13,002 nucleotides of DNA from Prevotellaceae bacterium. Its GTDB lineage: Bacteria > Bacteroidota > Bacteroidia > Bacteroidales > UBA932. This document shows, piece after piece, positions 1 to 7,228 of this stretch; position 1 is the stretch's first letter, and every line of letters starts with the position of its first letter. Below the pieces are notes generated by a model. It was given only the letters and a program-made list of their open reading frames with translations. It was not told the DNA's origin and did no database searches. The position numbers and the translations under genes were made by a program. The stretch spans positions 1-13,002 of the forward strand of contig JAIRXY010000033.1 of NCBI GenBank assembly GCA_031268055.1. The letters are read 5' to 3'.

Positions 1-1
1 C

Positions 2-58
2 CATGTAATGCTTGAAATAAGAAATCCTAAAGACCTGATAAAATATGGAACCGATTAA
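2..58 (+). CDS. C-terminal end of an upstream gene (5' truncated), possibly a toxin-antitoxin partner
   Basis: An open frame enters from the left edge and stops at TAA 56-58, giving the C-terminal residues HVMLEIRNPKDLIKYGTD. It overlaps the start of the next gene (ATG at 45) by 14 bp, an arrangement typical of translationally coupled pairs such as toxin-antitoxin genes. The ending, a beta-strand-like LEI followed by NPKDLI, resembles the C-termini of some PIN-domain toxins (a strand followed by PK-E/D-F/L), but 18 residues cannot prove a family. The frame could also be open by chance, because only 57 bases are visible. No function is claimed. Confidence 0.35.
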   Translation, partial: HVMLEIRNPKDLIKYGTD

Positions 59-236
59 TCAAACAAAAGAATTTGACTGCGTAAAAATGATGCGGGACAT
101 TCGTGACAAAATAGATGCCGAAACAGCCGACATGACTTATAAAGACTTGAGAGTTTATTTAGACAAGCAACTAAAGCATAATGTATTTTGGCAACGAATA
201 ATCCGTCGGCAGAAAATAAACAATTATGTGTCTTAA
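45..236 (+). CDS. Small hypothetical protein, antitoxin-like
   Basis: This is a 63-residue charged, helix-rich protein with no signal peptide or membrane segment. Its N-terminal part (KEFDCVKMMRDIRDKI, about residues 8-23) followed by a TADMTYKDLRVYLDKQL helix resembles short proteins often found next to toxin genes in bacteria, where the start reads roughly K-x-F-D-C/A-V-x-M-x-R-x-I-R-D. That resemblance comes from memory of the family, not from a search. The ATG at 45 lies inside the end of the upstream frame (14 bp overlap), which suggests translational coupling. The gene stops at 236 and is followed by about 295 bp without a gene. I infer the antitoxin or regulator half of a type II-like pair whose other half is mostly outside the window. 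Confidence 0.55.
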   Translation: MEPINQTKEFDCVKMMRDIRDKIDAETADMTYKDLRVYLDKQLKHNVFWQRIIRRQKINNYVS

Positions 237-292
237 ATTTGAAGTACAAAAAAATAAGCACATTCCCGAAACGGATTGCAGAAAGGTTGGTT

Positions 293-318
293 CCCTCCCT
301 CCCTCCCTCCCTCCCTCC
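293..318. repeat. (CCCT)6.5 microsatellite; G-quadruplex motif on the minus strand
   Basis: Six perfect CCCT units plus CC run from 293 to 318. On the minus strand this gives GGG runs separated by single A residues, which fits the intramolecular G-quadruplex pattern with 1-nt loops; on the plus strand it could form an i-motif. It lies in the 237-531 spacer, between the small antitoxin-like gene and the gyrA promoter box at 411. A tract of 4-nt units is prone to slippage, so its length may vary between strains. Confidence 0.9.
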
Positions 319-410
319 ATCCCGACGTTTTACATCATATAGCTTAATCCTGCTCTGAAATTTGTGACTCTCCCACAGTGAAAATTTTACCTGATAATTG
401 CGATATGAAA

Positions 411-418
411 TATCTTTG
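411..418 (+). promoter_or_regulatory. Putative gyrA promoter, -7 box TATCTTTG
   Basis: TATCTTTG is an exact match to the Bacteroidetes -7 consensus TAnnTTTG. The -33 region is weak: only a T run at 385-388, about 22 bp upstream, stands in for TTTG. Transcription would start near 425, giving a leader of about 105 nt before gyrA. The rest of the 237-531 spacer shows only the CCCT tract and AT-rich sequence. Confidence 0.5.
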
Positions 419-531
419 GCAATGAGGTTTTAGGTTATTTAATGGAGTTTGTTGATAAAAAAAACAATGCGGAATTGCCGTGCTTTAAGGGAAAAATAGT
501 AACTTAGCGAAATTTTTGTAACACTACATAC

Positions 532-3093
532 ATGGCAGAAATAGAGGACGAAAGGATTGTTCCGGTCAACATTGAGGAAATAATGAAGTCGTCGTACATT
601 GATTACTCAATGTCGGTGATAGTTTCGCGCGCGCTACCCGATGTGCGCGATGGGCTAAAGCCGGTGCATCGGCGCGTGCTGTACGGGATGTCGGGGTTGG
701 GTTTATCGTCGGGCTCGGCGTATAAGAAATCGGCAAGAATTGTCGGTGAGGTAATGGGTAAGTACCACCCACACGGCGACAGCAGCGTGTACTACACTAT
801 GGTGCGCATGGCGCAGTGGTGGAGCCTGCGCTACATGATGGTAGACGGGCAGGGTAACTTTGGCTCGCGCGACGGCGACGCCGTTGCTGCCATGCGCTAC
901 ACCGAAGCCCGCCTGCGCAAGATAGCCGAGGAAATGCTCCTCGATATTGAAAAAAACACGGTGGACTTAACCCCCAACTTCGACGACAGCCTCACCGAGC
1001 CAACCGTGTTGCCGGCCAAAATCCCCATGCTGCTGGTCAACGGCTCATCGGGTATTGCCGTGGGTATGGCCACCAACATGCCGCCCCACAATCTGGGCGA
1101 AGCCGTGAACGCCATTTGCGCCTACATCGACAACAACGATATTGCTACTGACGAGCTGATGCAGCACATCAAAGGCCCTGACTTCCCAACGGGCGGCATC
1201 ATATACGGCGTACAAGGCATCAAAGAAGCATACGAAACGGGCAGGGGCCGCGTAGTTATTCGCGCAAAAACCGAAATTGAGGTTAGCGATACCGGCCGCG
1301 AAACCATTGTGATTACCGAGCTTCCCTACATGGTGAGCCCCGCCGCGCTGGTCGAAAAAATAGCCCACTTAGTAGAAGAAAAAATTATCGACGGCATCTC
1401 GTACGTCAACGACGAATCGGACAGGATTAACCTCACGCGCGTAGTCATAAAGCTCCGCAAGGATGCGGTAGCCAACATCGTGCTCAACCATCTTTTTAGG
1501 CACACCGACATGCAATCGAGCTTTTCCATCAACAGCATTGCGCTGGTGGACGGAAGGCCTCGCCTGCTTTCGCTCAAGGAGCAAATAAAGTACTTCGTCA
1601 GGCATCGGCATGAGGTGGTAGTGCGCCGCGCAAGGTTTGAGCTTGGCAAGGCAGAAGACCGCCTTCACATCCTCGCAGGGCTGCTCAAGGCCATTGACCA
1701 CATTGATGAGGTGATTGCCATTATCCGCGCCAGCAAAACACCCGACGAGGCCATTCAGCAGCTGATGCTCCGCTTTGAGCTGGACGACCTGCAAGCGCGC
1801 GCCATCGTAGACATGCGCCTGCGCGCCCTCACAGGCTTGGAGCGCGATAAGCTGCAAGCCGAGTTTGACGAGCTGACCAAGTTAGTAACCGACCTCAAGA
1901 TATTTTTGGGCAGCGAAGAGCTGCAAATGAAGCTCATTAAGGAAGAGCTCACCGACGTAAAAACCCGCTTTGACGACGGCCGCAAAACCGAAATCGTTCC
2001 CGCCGCCGAAGAGTTCAACCCCGAAGATTTTTACGCCGACGACGAGGTGGTAATCACCATTTCGCACTTAGGCTACATCAAGCGGACGCCGCTCAACGAG
2101 TACCACACGCAAAACCGCGGCGGCATTGGCTCCAAAGGCGCTGCTGCGCGGGACGAAGATTTCATAGAGCACATTTTTGCGGCAACCATGCACAACACCA
2201 TGCTGTTCTTTACCGAAAAAGGAAAATGTTACTGGCTCAAAGTGTACGAAATCCCCGAAGGTACCAGAACTACCAAGGGGCGCGCCATACAGAACATCGT
2301 CAACCTTGAGCCGGATGATAAGGTAAAGGCCTACATCAACGTAAAAACGCTCGAAGACAAGGACTACATAGACAACAACCACATAGTGCTCTGCACCAAG
2401 CGTGGAGTTATAAAAAAGACGGTGCTGGAGCAGTTCTCCCGCCCACGCCAGAATGGCGTAATTGCCATCAACGTCAAAGACGGCGACCAGCTGCTCGAAG
2501 CCAAGCTCACCAACGGCAGCAACGAAATCATACTTGCCGCTCGCCACGGAAAAGCGCTGCGCTTCAACGAAGGCAAGGTGCGCTCCATCGGCAGAACAGG
2601 CTCTGGAGTGCGCGGCATACTCATTGGCGAAACCGACGAGGTGGTAGGCATGGTATGCGTGGCAGACGAAAAAACCGAAATACTTGTTGTTTCGGAAAAT
2701 GGCTACGGAAAACGCTCGGCGCTCGCCGCCTACCGCGTCACCAACCGCGGAGGGAAAGGGGTGAAAACGCTCAACATCACCGAAAAAACCGGCAACCTCA
2801 TCGCCATAAAAGATGTAATCGACGAAAATGACCTGATGATTATCAACAAATCGGGGATTACCATTCGCGTTCCGGTATCCGAAATCCGCGTCTCCGGCCG
2901 TGTGGCGCAGGGCGTGAAGCTCATTAAGCTGCGCGATAATGATGCAATTGCCGCCGTCGCCAAGGTAAACAAGAGCGAAGAAGAAGCGCTCGCTGCAACG
3001 CCTGCCGAGGCTACAGCCATAGCCGAAGTTGGAGCTGAAACCGAAGTTGGGGCTGAAGCGCCGGTAACGCCAACGCCGAACGAAAATTCATAG
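532..3093 (+). CDS. gyrA: DNA gyrase subunit A
   Basis: This is the catalytic subunit of DNA gyrase, the type IIA topoisomerase that introduces negative supercoils with GyrB. At 853 residues it is normal for the family. The breakage-reunion domain starts with the classic [17 protein letters not shown] stretch (32-48). The catalytic tyrosine is Tyr123 in [10 protein letters not shown], preceded by Arg122. The C-terminal beta-pinwheel starts near residue 503 and carries the GyrA box QNRGGIG (527-533), with a related NRGGKG further on, which separates it from ParC. In the quinolone-resistance region Ser84 (E. coli Ser83) is kept, but Tyr88 replaces the usual acidic residue (E. coli Asp87), and Arg113 sits in GSRDGD where Ile or Val is usual. 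Residues 814-853 form an acidic Ala/Glu/Thr/Pro tail with a repeated AEVGAE-like unit. No Shine-Dalgarno is visible before the ATG, as usual in this phylum. Confidence 0.97.
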   Translation: MAEIEDERIVPVNIEEIMKSSYIDYSMSVIVSRALPDVRDGLKPVHRRVLYGMSGLGLSSGSAYKKSARIVGEVMGKYHPHGDSSVYYTMVRMAQWWSLRYMMVDGQGNFGSRDGDAVAAMRYTEARLRKIAEEMLLDIEKNTVDLTPNFDDSLTEPTVLPAKIPMLLVNGSSGIAVGMATNMPPHNLGEAVNAICAYIDNNDIATDELMQHIKGPDFPTGGIIYGVQGIKEAYETGRGRVVIRAKTEIEVSDTGRETIVITELPYMVSPAALVEKIAHLVEEKIIDGISYVNDESDRINLTRVVIKLRKDAVANIVLNHLFRHTDMQSSFSINSIALVDGRPRLLSLKEQIKYFVRHRHEVVVRRARFELGKAEDRLHILAGLLKAIDHIDEVIAIIRASKTPDEAIQQLMLRFELDDLQARAIVDMRLRALTGLERDKLQAEFDELTKLVTDLKIFLGSEELQMKLIKEELTDVKTRFDDGRKTEIVPAAEEFNPEDFYADDEVVITISHLGYIKRTPLNEYHTQNRGGIGSKGAAARDEDFIEHIFAATMHNTMLFFTEKGKCYWLKVYEIPEGTRTTKGRAIQNIVNLEPDDKVKAYINVKTLEDKDYIDNNHIVLCTKRGVIKKTVLEQFSRPRQNGVIAINVKDGDQLLEAKLTNGSNEIILAARHGKALRFNEGKVRSIGRTGSGVRGILIGETDEVVGMVCVADEKTEILVVSENGYGKRSALAAYRVTNRGGKGVKTLNITEKTGNLIAIKDVIDENDLMIINKSGITIRVPVSEIRVSGRVAQGVKLIKLRDNDAIAAVAKVNKSEEEALAATPAEATAIAEVGAETEVGAEAPVTPTPNENS

Positions 3094-3144
3094 CGAGCTG
3101 TATGCAGGCTTATAAAAATAATTTTTTACACACACAAAAAAAAC

Positions 3145-3720
3145 ATGCAAATATCCACTAACAAAATAGTTACTTTATCCTACCAGCTTGTTGTTGACGA
3201 CGACATTGTAGATTCGATGTCGAAGGAGAGTCCGCTCTCGTTCTTGTTTGGTAGCGGCATGACAATTCCAAAGTTCGAGGCAAACATCGAAGGGTTACGT
3301 GCTGGCGACGCTTTCAAATTTACGCTCTCACCTGAAGATGGTTATGGCGAGGTTTACGAAGAAAACATTAAAGAATTTCCGCTGGAAGCTTTCATGATAG
3401 ATGGAAAGCTTGATGATAACATATCGTTAGAGGAAGGCGCCGCCATCCCAATGCAGGATAGCAGCGGCCACGTCTTTGCAGGTGCAGTGGTGGAGGTAAA
3501 TGAAAATTCGGTAGTGCTCGACTTCAACCATCCGCTGGCCGGCATGGAGCTAAACTTCGAGGGACGCATTATTGGCGTGCGCGAAGCTACCGAAGAGGAG
3601 CTTGCCCAAAAAAGCGCGGGCGGCTGTGGCTGCTGCAACGGCAACGATTGCTGCGACGACAACGAGGACGGCTGCTGCTGCGACAGCGACAGCGATACCT
3701 GCGGCTGCGGTTGCCATTAA
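3145..3720 (+). CDS. slyD: SlyD-like FKBP-type peptidyl-prolyl isomerase with Cys-rich metal-binding tail
   Basis: This is a cytoplasmic prolyl isomerase and chaperone of the SlyD branch of the FKBP family (191 residues, no signal peptide). The FKBP fold is split by an insert-in-flap domain. SPEDGYGE (62-69) is the flap lead-in, the insert covers roughly 75-125, and LDFNHPLAGMELNF (125-138) is the signature that closes the fold, followed by IIGVREATEEE. The tail from about 159 is rich in Gly, Cys and Asp: 11 cysteines at 161, 163, 164, 169, 170, 177, 178, 179, 186, 188 and 190, with one terminal His. E. coli SlyD uses a His/Cys-rich tail to bind nickel for hydrogenase maturation. Here the ligands are nearly all Cys, which suggests a soft or thiophilic metal; that is inference. 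It lies 51 bp after gyrA and 50 bp before tpiA, with no strong terminator on either side. Confidence 0.9.
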   Translation: MQISTNKIVTLSYQLVVDDDIVDSMSKESPLSFLFGSGMTIPKFEANIEGLRAGDAFKFTLSPEDGYGEVYEENIKEFPLEAFMIDGKLDDNISLEEGAAIPMQDSSGHVFAGAVVEVNENSVVLDFNHPLAGMELNFEGRIIGVREATEEELAQKSAGGCGCCNGNDCCDDNEDGCCCDSDSDTCGCGCH

Positions 3721-3726
3721 TTCTTT

Positions 3727-3758
3727 TTTGGAAAATTTGACCCCCTTAATAATCTTTG
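3727..3758 (+). promoter_or_regulatory. Possible tpiA promoter (TTTG / AATCTTTG)
   Basis: TTTG at 3727-3730 and AATCTTTG at 3751-3758 (one mismatch to TAnnTTTG) are separated by 20 bp, the spacing expected for the Bacteroidetes -33/-7 pair. The start site would fall only a few bases before the tpiA ATG at 3771, leaving almost no leader, so this is tentative. Confidence 0.3.
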
Positions 3759-3770
3759 AATTTTGCTATC

Positions 3771-4520
3771 ATGAGAAAAAAAATTGTTGCAGGAAACTGG
3801 AAAATGAACACCACCTTTGCCGAAGGCGAAGCGCTGGTAAAAGCAATTATCGCCAAAAAAAGCGAAGTGAAAAATGATGTAACGCTGGTTGTTGCGCCGC
3901 CGTTTACGCACCTCACCTGCCTTGCCGAGGACTTGGAGAAAGCCGGCATCGGCCTGTCGGCGCAGAATTGCGCCGAGTACGAAGCGGGGGCATACACGGG
4001 CGAAGTATCGGCCAAGATGCTTGCTTCTGTAGATGTGAAATACTGCATACTTGGGCACTCCGAGCGTCGTGAGTACTACGGTGAAACCAGCGCAACGCTA
4101 ACCCGAAAACTTGCCCTTGCCCTCAAGCATGGCTTGACACCCATTTTTTGCGTAGGTGAAAAGCTGCACGAGCGCGAAGCCAACCGCCATTTTGAAGTAA
4201 TCAACGCCCAGCTGGAGGCGCTTACCCAGCTAAGCGCCGAAGATTTTGCCAAGGTAGTGGTTGCCTACGAGCCGGTATGGGCTATTGGCACAGGCAAAAC
4301 GGCAAGCTCGGCGCAGGCACAGGAAATACACAACTTCATCCGGAAAACGTTGGCCATCAAGTTTGGCGTAGCGGCAGAGCAAACGCCCATACTGTACGGC
4401 GGCAGCTGCAAACCCTCCAACGCTGCCGAAATCTTTGCCCAACCCGACGTAGACGGTGGCCTCATTGGTGGAGCCGCCCTCGCTGCCGATGACTTTATTG
4501 CTATCGCAAAGGCTTTTTAG
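3771..4520 (+). CDS. tpiA: Triosephosphate isomerase
   Basis: This glycolytic and gluconeogenic enzyme interconverts dihydroxyacetone phosphate and glyceraldehyde-3-phosphate in the cytoplasm as a (beta/alpha)8 barrel. All catalytic parts are present in the 249 residues: Asn9 and Lys11 in AGNWKMN, the electrophile His96 in ILGHSERR, the general base Glu167 in [11 protein letters not shown], the mobile phosphate loop AIGTGKTAS (171-179), and the phosphate-binding YGGSCKP (209-215) and GGLIGGAAL (229-237). The ATG at 3771 was chosen because [13 protein letters not shown] is the standard N-terminus. A TTG at 3756 would add five residues and is not needed. An intrinsic terminator follows. Confidence 0.97.
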   Translation: MRKKIVAGNWKMNTTFAEGEALVKAIIAKKSEVKNDVTLVVAPPFTHLTCLAEDLEKAGIGLSAQNCAEYEAGAYTGEVSAKMLASVDVKYCILGHSERREYYGETSATLTRKLALALKHGLTPIFCVGEKLHEREANRHFEVINAQLEALTQLSAEDFAKVVVAYEPVWAIGTGKTASSAQAQEIHNFIRKTLAIKFGVAAEQTPILYGGSCKPSNAAEIFAQPDVDGGLIGGAALAADDFIAIAKAF

Positions 4521-4545
4521 CTTGAATGCTAAGCTTAGAATTTAG

Positions 4546-4586
4546 AGTTTAGAGCTGGCTTTCTCAGCTCTAAACTTTTAATTTTT
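4546..4586 (+). terminator. Intrinsic terminator after tpiA
   Basis: A perfect 12-bp stem pairs 4546-4557 (AGTTTAGAGCTG) with 4565-4576 (CAGCTCTAAACT) around a 7-nt loop. It is followed by the T-rich run TTTAATTTTT (4577-4586). It lies 25 bp after the tpiA stop and 15 bp before holA, and probably separates the two transcripts. A 10-bp palindrome CTAAGCTTAG (4529-4538) lies just upstream. Confidence 0.8.
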
Positions 4587-4601
4587 CAGCCCAATAATCC
4601 A

Positions 4602-5645
4602 ATGGCAAAACCCCGCTTTGATGAGGTAAAATCGAGCTACGAGCGCATTATGTCCGACTTGAAAAAAAAGATATACAAGCCGGTATACCTGCTCATGGGC
4701 GAAGAAGCATACTACATCGATTTAATCTCCAACTACATACAGGAAAATGTGCTGAGCGAAGCCGACAAAACTTTCAACCAAACGGTGCTCTACGGTCGGG
4801 ATATTAGCTCCAAGCTGGTGGTTGAGGTGGCGCGGCGCTACCCCATGATGGGCAGCTATCAGGTTGTTGTTGTGCGCGAGGCGCAGGAAATCAAAGACAT
4901 CGAAAAGCTGGAGATTTACGTTAGCAGCCCGCTAAAGTCAACCATACTTGTCATTTGCTACAAGACAAAAACGGTAGATAAGCGCAAAGCTTTCTACAAG
5001 CAGGCAGCCAAAGTGGGCGAAGTGTTCGAATCTGCTTCGCCATACGACGACAAGATTCCCGACTGGATTATCGACTACCTCAAATCCAAGCAGCGCACCA
5101 TTGATGTGGCCGCAGCAAAAATTTTGGCGGATTATTTGGGCGACAACTTGAGCAAAATCGTAAATGAGCTCGACAAGCTGGCGGTGATTGTCCCCCCAAA
5201 CAGCAAAATTACCGCCGAGCACATTGAGCGCAACATTGGCATTAGCAAGGATTACAACCCCTTTGAGCTCTGCAACGCCATCAACTCGGGCAACGTACTC
5301 AAAGCCAACCGCATTATCATGCACTTTGAGCGCGACCCTGCGTCAAATCCGATGGTACCAATAATTACTGCGCTATTCTCAAACTTCAATAAGATATTTT
5401 TGCTGCACATGCTCAAGGCAAAGTACAAAACCTCCATTCCTTCTACCGAAATTCAGGGTGTTCTGGGCATAAACCCCTACTTCCTGAAAGACTATGAAGC
5501 CGCGTCACGGCGATTTCCGCCTACCAAGGCAGCAGGGGTGATTGCGCTGCTGCGCGAGTTCGACATGCGAAGCAAAGGCTGGAACAACGCCTCCACCAGC
5601 TACGGAGACTTGCTGCGCGAGATGGTGTATAAAATGATGCACTGA
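4602..5645 (+). CDS. holA: DNA polymerase III subunit delta (clamp-loader delta)
   Basis: The delta subunit of the clamp loader opens the beta sliding clamp. The length (347 residues) is standard. The N-terminal degenerate AAA+ domain starts with the typical KPVYLLMGEEAYYIDLISNYI (about 26-46), where family members keep a P-V/I-Y-L-L-x-G-E-E pattern without a working Walker A. The region around 160-215 (ADYLGDNLSKIVNELDKLA and the following EHIERNIGISKDYNPFEL) matches the second AAA+ subdomain, and the all-helical C-terminal collar domain covers about 225-347. It follows the tpiA terminator, with no clear promoter in the short gap. Confidence 0.93.
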   Translation: MAKPRFDEVKSSYERIMSDLKKKIYKPVYLLMGEEAYYIDLISNYIQENVLSEADKTFNQTVLYGRDISSKLVVEVARRYPMMGSYQVVVVREAQEIKDIEKLEIYVSSPLKSTILVICYKTKTVDKRKAFYKQAAKVGEVFESASPYDDKIPDWIIDYLKSKQRTIDVAAAKILADYLGDNLSKIVNELDKLAVIVPPNSKITAEHIERNIGISKDYNPFELCNAINSGNVLKANRIIMHFERDPASNPMVPIITALFSNFNKIFLLHMLKAKYKTSIPSTEIQGVLGINPYFLKDYEAASRRFPPTKAAGVIALLREFDMRSKGWNNASTSYGDLLREMVYKMMH

Positions 5646-5686
5646 CATGAATTAAATAGCTGAAAATAAATATTATATAAAATTAT

Positions 5687-5693
5687 AAAGGAG
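5687..5693 (+). promoter_or_regulatory. Canonical Shine-Dalgarno AAAGGAG before the rhomboid gene
   Basis: AAAGGAG ends 5 nt before the ATG at 5699, within an otherwise AT-rich 53-bp gap. Bacteroidetes genes generally lack such sites and no other gene in this window has one this strong, so it fixes the start and is itself unusual. Confidence 0.7.
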
Positions 5694-5698
5694 AAGAA

Positions 5699-6316
5699 AT
5701 GACCATCGTACTTGTAGCTATTACCGTTTTGGTATCAATAACGGCGCTTAAGCAGCGCACGTTTTTTGATAAGCTGCTCCTGTCGCCCTACCGCATGGTG
5801 TACCACAAAGAGTGGTATCGCATTATTACGCACGGGTTTATCCATGCAGATTACGTCCACCTGGCGGTGAACATGATAGTGCTGTACTCATTTGGCAGCG
5901 CCGTGGAGATGTGCCTTAACGAGCTGCAGGTGGAGGGAATAACATCCCTGCCCCTGCTGCACTACTTTGTGCTGTATTTTGGCGGCATGGTGGTAGCTAC
6001 CATATCTACCATTGCCAAGCATAAGGATGTTTACGACTACTCGGCGGTGGGCGCGTCGGGGGCGGTGAGCGCGGTGCTGTTTACGTTCATCTTTTTTCAG
6101 CCGTGGAGCATGCTCTACCTCATGGGAATTATTCCTGTGCCGGGCATTGTTTTTGGGCCTCTCTACCTCTGGTATTCATCGTACATGGGCAAGCGTTCTG
6201 CCGACAACGTAAACCACGACGCGCACTTCTACGGCGCTATTTTCGGATTTCTTTACCCCATTGCCATTGAGCCACAGCTGCTGATAAACTTTATGCATCA
6301 CCTGATGATGAAGTGA
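5699..6316 (+). CDS. Rhomboid family intramembrane serine protease
   Basis: This is a 205-residue polytopic inner-membrane protein. The rhomboid landmarks are all present: HLAVNM with His54 and Asn58 (the HxxxN oxyanion motif), Ser120 in GASG (118-121) as nucleophile, and His176 in AHFYGAIFG as the catalytic base. Hydrophobic segments occur near 1-15, 50-66, 88-104, 117-133, 138-160 and 177-196, consistent with a basic six-helix core without an extra soluble domain. The substrate is unknown. A strong Shine-Dalgarno supports the ATG at 5699. It lies between holA and a heptose-phosphatase-like gene on the same strand, with gaps of 53 and 45 bp, so co-transcription is plausible. Confidence 0.92.
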   Translation: MTIVLVAITVLVSITALKQRTFFDKLLLSPYRMVYHKEWYRIITHGFIHADYVHLAVNMIVLYSFGSAVEMCLNELQVEGITSLPLLHYFVLYFGGMVVATISTIAKHKDVYDYSAVGASGAVSAVLFTFIFFQPWSMLYLMGIIPVPGIVFGPLYLWYSSYMGKRSADNVNHDAHFYGAIFGFLYPIAIEPQLLINFMHHLMMK

Positions 6317-6361
6317 TAATAGCTGAGGCTTTTGGAGCAAACCATATACGCAAATAAGCTT

Positions 6362-6859
6362 ATGCAAAAGGCCATTTTTCTTGACCGCGATGGAGTAATC
6401 AACAGCGACGAAGGACACTACTACGTGCACCGCGAGGAAGATTTTGTGCTTACGCCAAAGCTCGGTGAATGCCTGAAAATGCTGCAAGAAGCGGGATTTT
6501 TGCTCGTCGTTGTTAGCAATCAGGGTGGGATAGCGCGCGGCCTGTACGGTGTGCAGGAGGTAGAGCGCCTCAACAACCTTTTGCGCGAGCGGATGACAAA
6601 GTACGGCGTAGCGTTGGCGGAATTTTACAGCTGTCCGCACCATCCTGATTTTGGCAAATGCTTGTGCCGAAAACCGCAGCCGCTGCTTGTTCAGAAAGCT
6701 TTGGCGCGCTTCGATATTGACGCCTCGCGCTCCTACTTCATTGGCGACCGCGAAAGCGACATGGAAACCGCCCACAACGTCGGTGTAAAGGGAGTGTTGG
6801 TCAAAAGAAATGCAGGAATTGTAGAAGCGGTGAAGGAGATTTTGAATTTTGAATTGTAA
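6362..6859 (+). CDS. gmhB: HAD-IIIA phosphatase, GmhB-like (D-glycero-D-manno-heptose 1,7-bisphosphate 7-phosphatase)
   Basis: This cytoplasmic HAD-superfamily phosphatase would remove the 7-phosphate of heptose bisphosphate on the way to the ADP- or GDP-heptose used in surface glycans. Motif I is FLDRDGVIN with Asp8 and Asp10, motif II contains Ser52 in VVSNQGGIARG, motif III is Lys104 in CRKPQP, and motif IV is FIGDRESD with Asp129 and Asp133. The GmhB/histidinol-phosphatase zinc loop is present as Cys91, His93, Cys100 and Cys102, but it is shorter than the E. coli loop. The length of 165 residues is slightly below the E. coli enzyme. The ATG at 6362 puts Met directly before QKAIFLDRDG; an in-frame TTG at 6332 would add ten unsupported residues. 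The heptose specificity is family-level inference, as no other heptose gene is in view. Confidence 0.85.
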   Translation: MQKAIFLDRDGVINSDEGHYYVHREEDFVLTPKLGECLKMLQEAGFLLVVVSNQGGIARGLYGVQEVERLNNLLRERMTKYGVALAEFYSCPHHPDFGKCLCRKPQPLLVQKALARFDIDASRSYFIGDRESDMETAHNVGVKGVLVKRNAGIVEAVKEILNFEL

Positions 6860-6869
6860 ATGACAAACA

Positions 6870-6956
6870 ATCTGTCTTCATCCGTCCAATCCGTTTCATC
6901 CGTGTACTATCATTAATGGCACGCGGATGAAGCGGATTGAACGGATGAAGACGGAT
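6870..6956. repeat. Imperfect inverted repeat (35/37-nt arms) forming a long hairpin
   Basis: The left arm (6870-6904, starting ATCTGTCTTCATCCGT) and right arm (6920-6956, ending GGATGAAGACGGAT) are reverse complements except for three base changes and a 2-nt gap, around a 15-nt AT-rich loop. As plus-strand RNA, two of the three changes would be G-U wobbles. Each arm is built from ATCCG/TTCAT-type submotifs. The same arm sequence recurs at 7997-8026, so this is a dispersed intergenic repeat and not only a terminator. It begins 10 bp after the gmhB-like gene and has no T-run directly after the stem. Confidence 0.85.
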
Positions 6957-7089
6957 AAATCCTCTATTTTCGCAAAGATATGGTTCGTCCTTTGCCGACC
7001 CCTGGAGTTTATACAACAGCTGCACCCAAAAATGCTCTTACTGACGAACTGATGAGCGGAATAAATGATTGTTTGTAATGTTTTTTTCA
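6957..7089. other. Gene-poor spacer with a doubtful 32-codon ORF
   Basis: Between the hairpin repeat and the next promoter box there is no convincing gene. A plus-strand ATG at 6980 opens a 32-residue frame ending at TAA 7076-7078 (starts MVRPLPTPGVYTTAAPKN), with no ribosome binding site and no recognised family. It could be a gene remnant. CAAAGATA at 6973-6980 reads TATCTTTG on the minus strand but has no suitable -33 element or gene to serve. Confidence 0.25.
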
Positions 7090-7097
7090 TATCTTTG
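7090..7097 (+). promoter_or_regulatory. Putative promoter of the HEPN-like gene pair (TATCTTTG)
   Basis: TATCTTTG matches TAnnTTTG exactly. A TTG at 7069-7071 (within ATTGTTTG) lies 18 bp upstream as a fair -33 element. Transcription would start near 7104, leaving a leader of about 125 nt before the ATG at 7229. The leader shows no hairpin that I can support. Confidence 0.5.
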
Positions 7098-7228
7098 TGT
7101 CGGTTTCTTTTACGTTTCGCATAAGCGTGTATTTTCCAGAAGCTGTACTAACATAAAATGAAGCGGCAAGAATTTGGCCATGCGCGCATAACCGTGACTT
7201 GTAATCTGAGTTAAAAAAATATTCTAAC

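Noticed and set aside
293..318. CRISPR-like or tandem regulatory array
   Set aside because: It is a simple 4-nt microsatellite with no spacers and no cas genes nearby.
532..3093. ParC (topoisomerase IV) instead of GyrA
   Set aside because: The GyrA box QNRGGIG, the second NRGGKG motif and the full six-blade-length C-terminal domain support GyrA.
6973..6980. Minus-strand TATCTTTG promoter box
   Set aside because: There is no -33 element at the right distance and no minus-strand gene downstream of it; the only minus-strand frames here cross the hairpin repeat.
6980..7078. 32-codon ORF as a genuine small gene
   Set aside because: It has no ribosome binding site, promoter or family resemblance, so I list it only as spacer content or a possible remnant.
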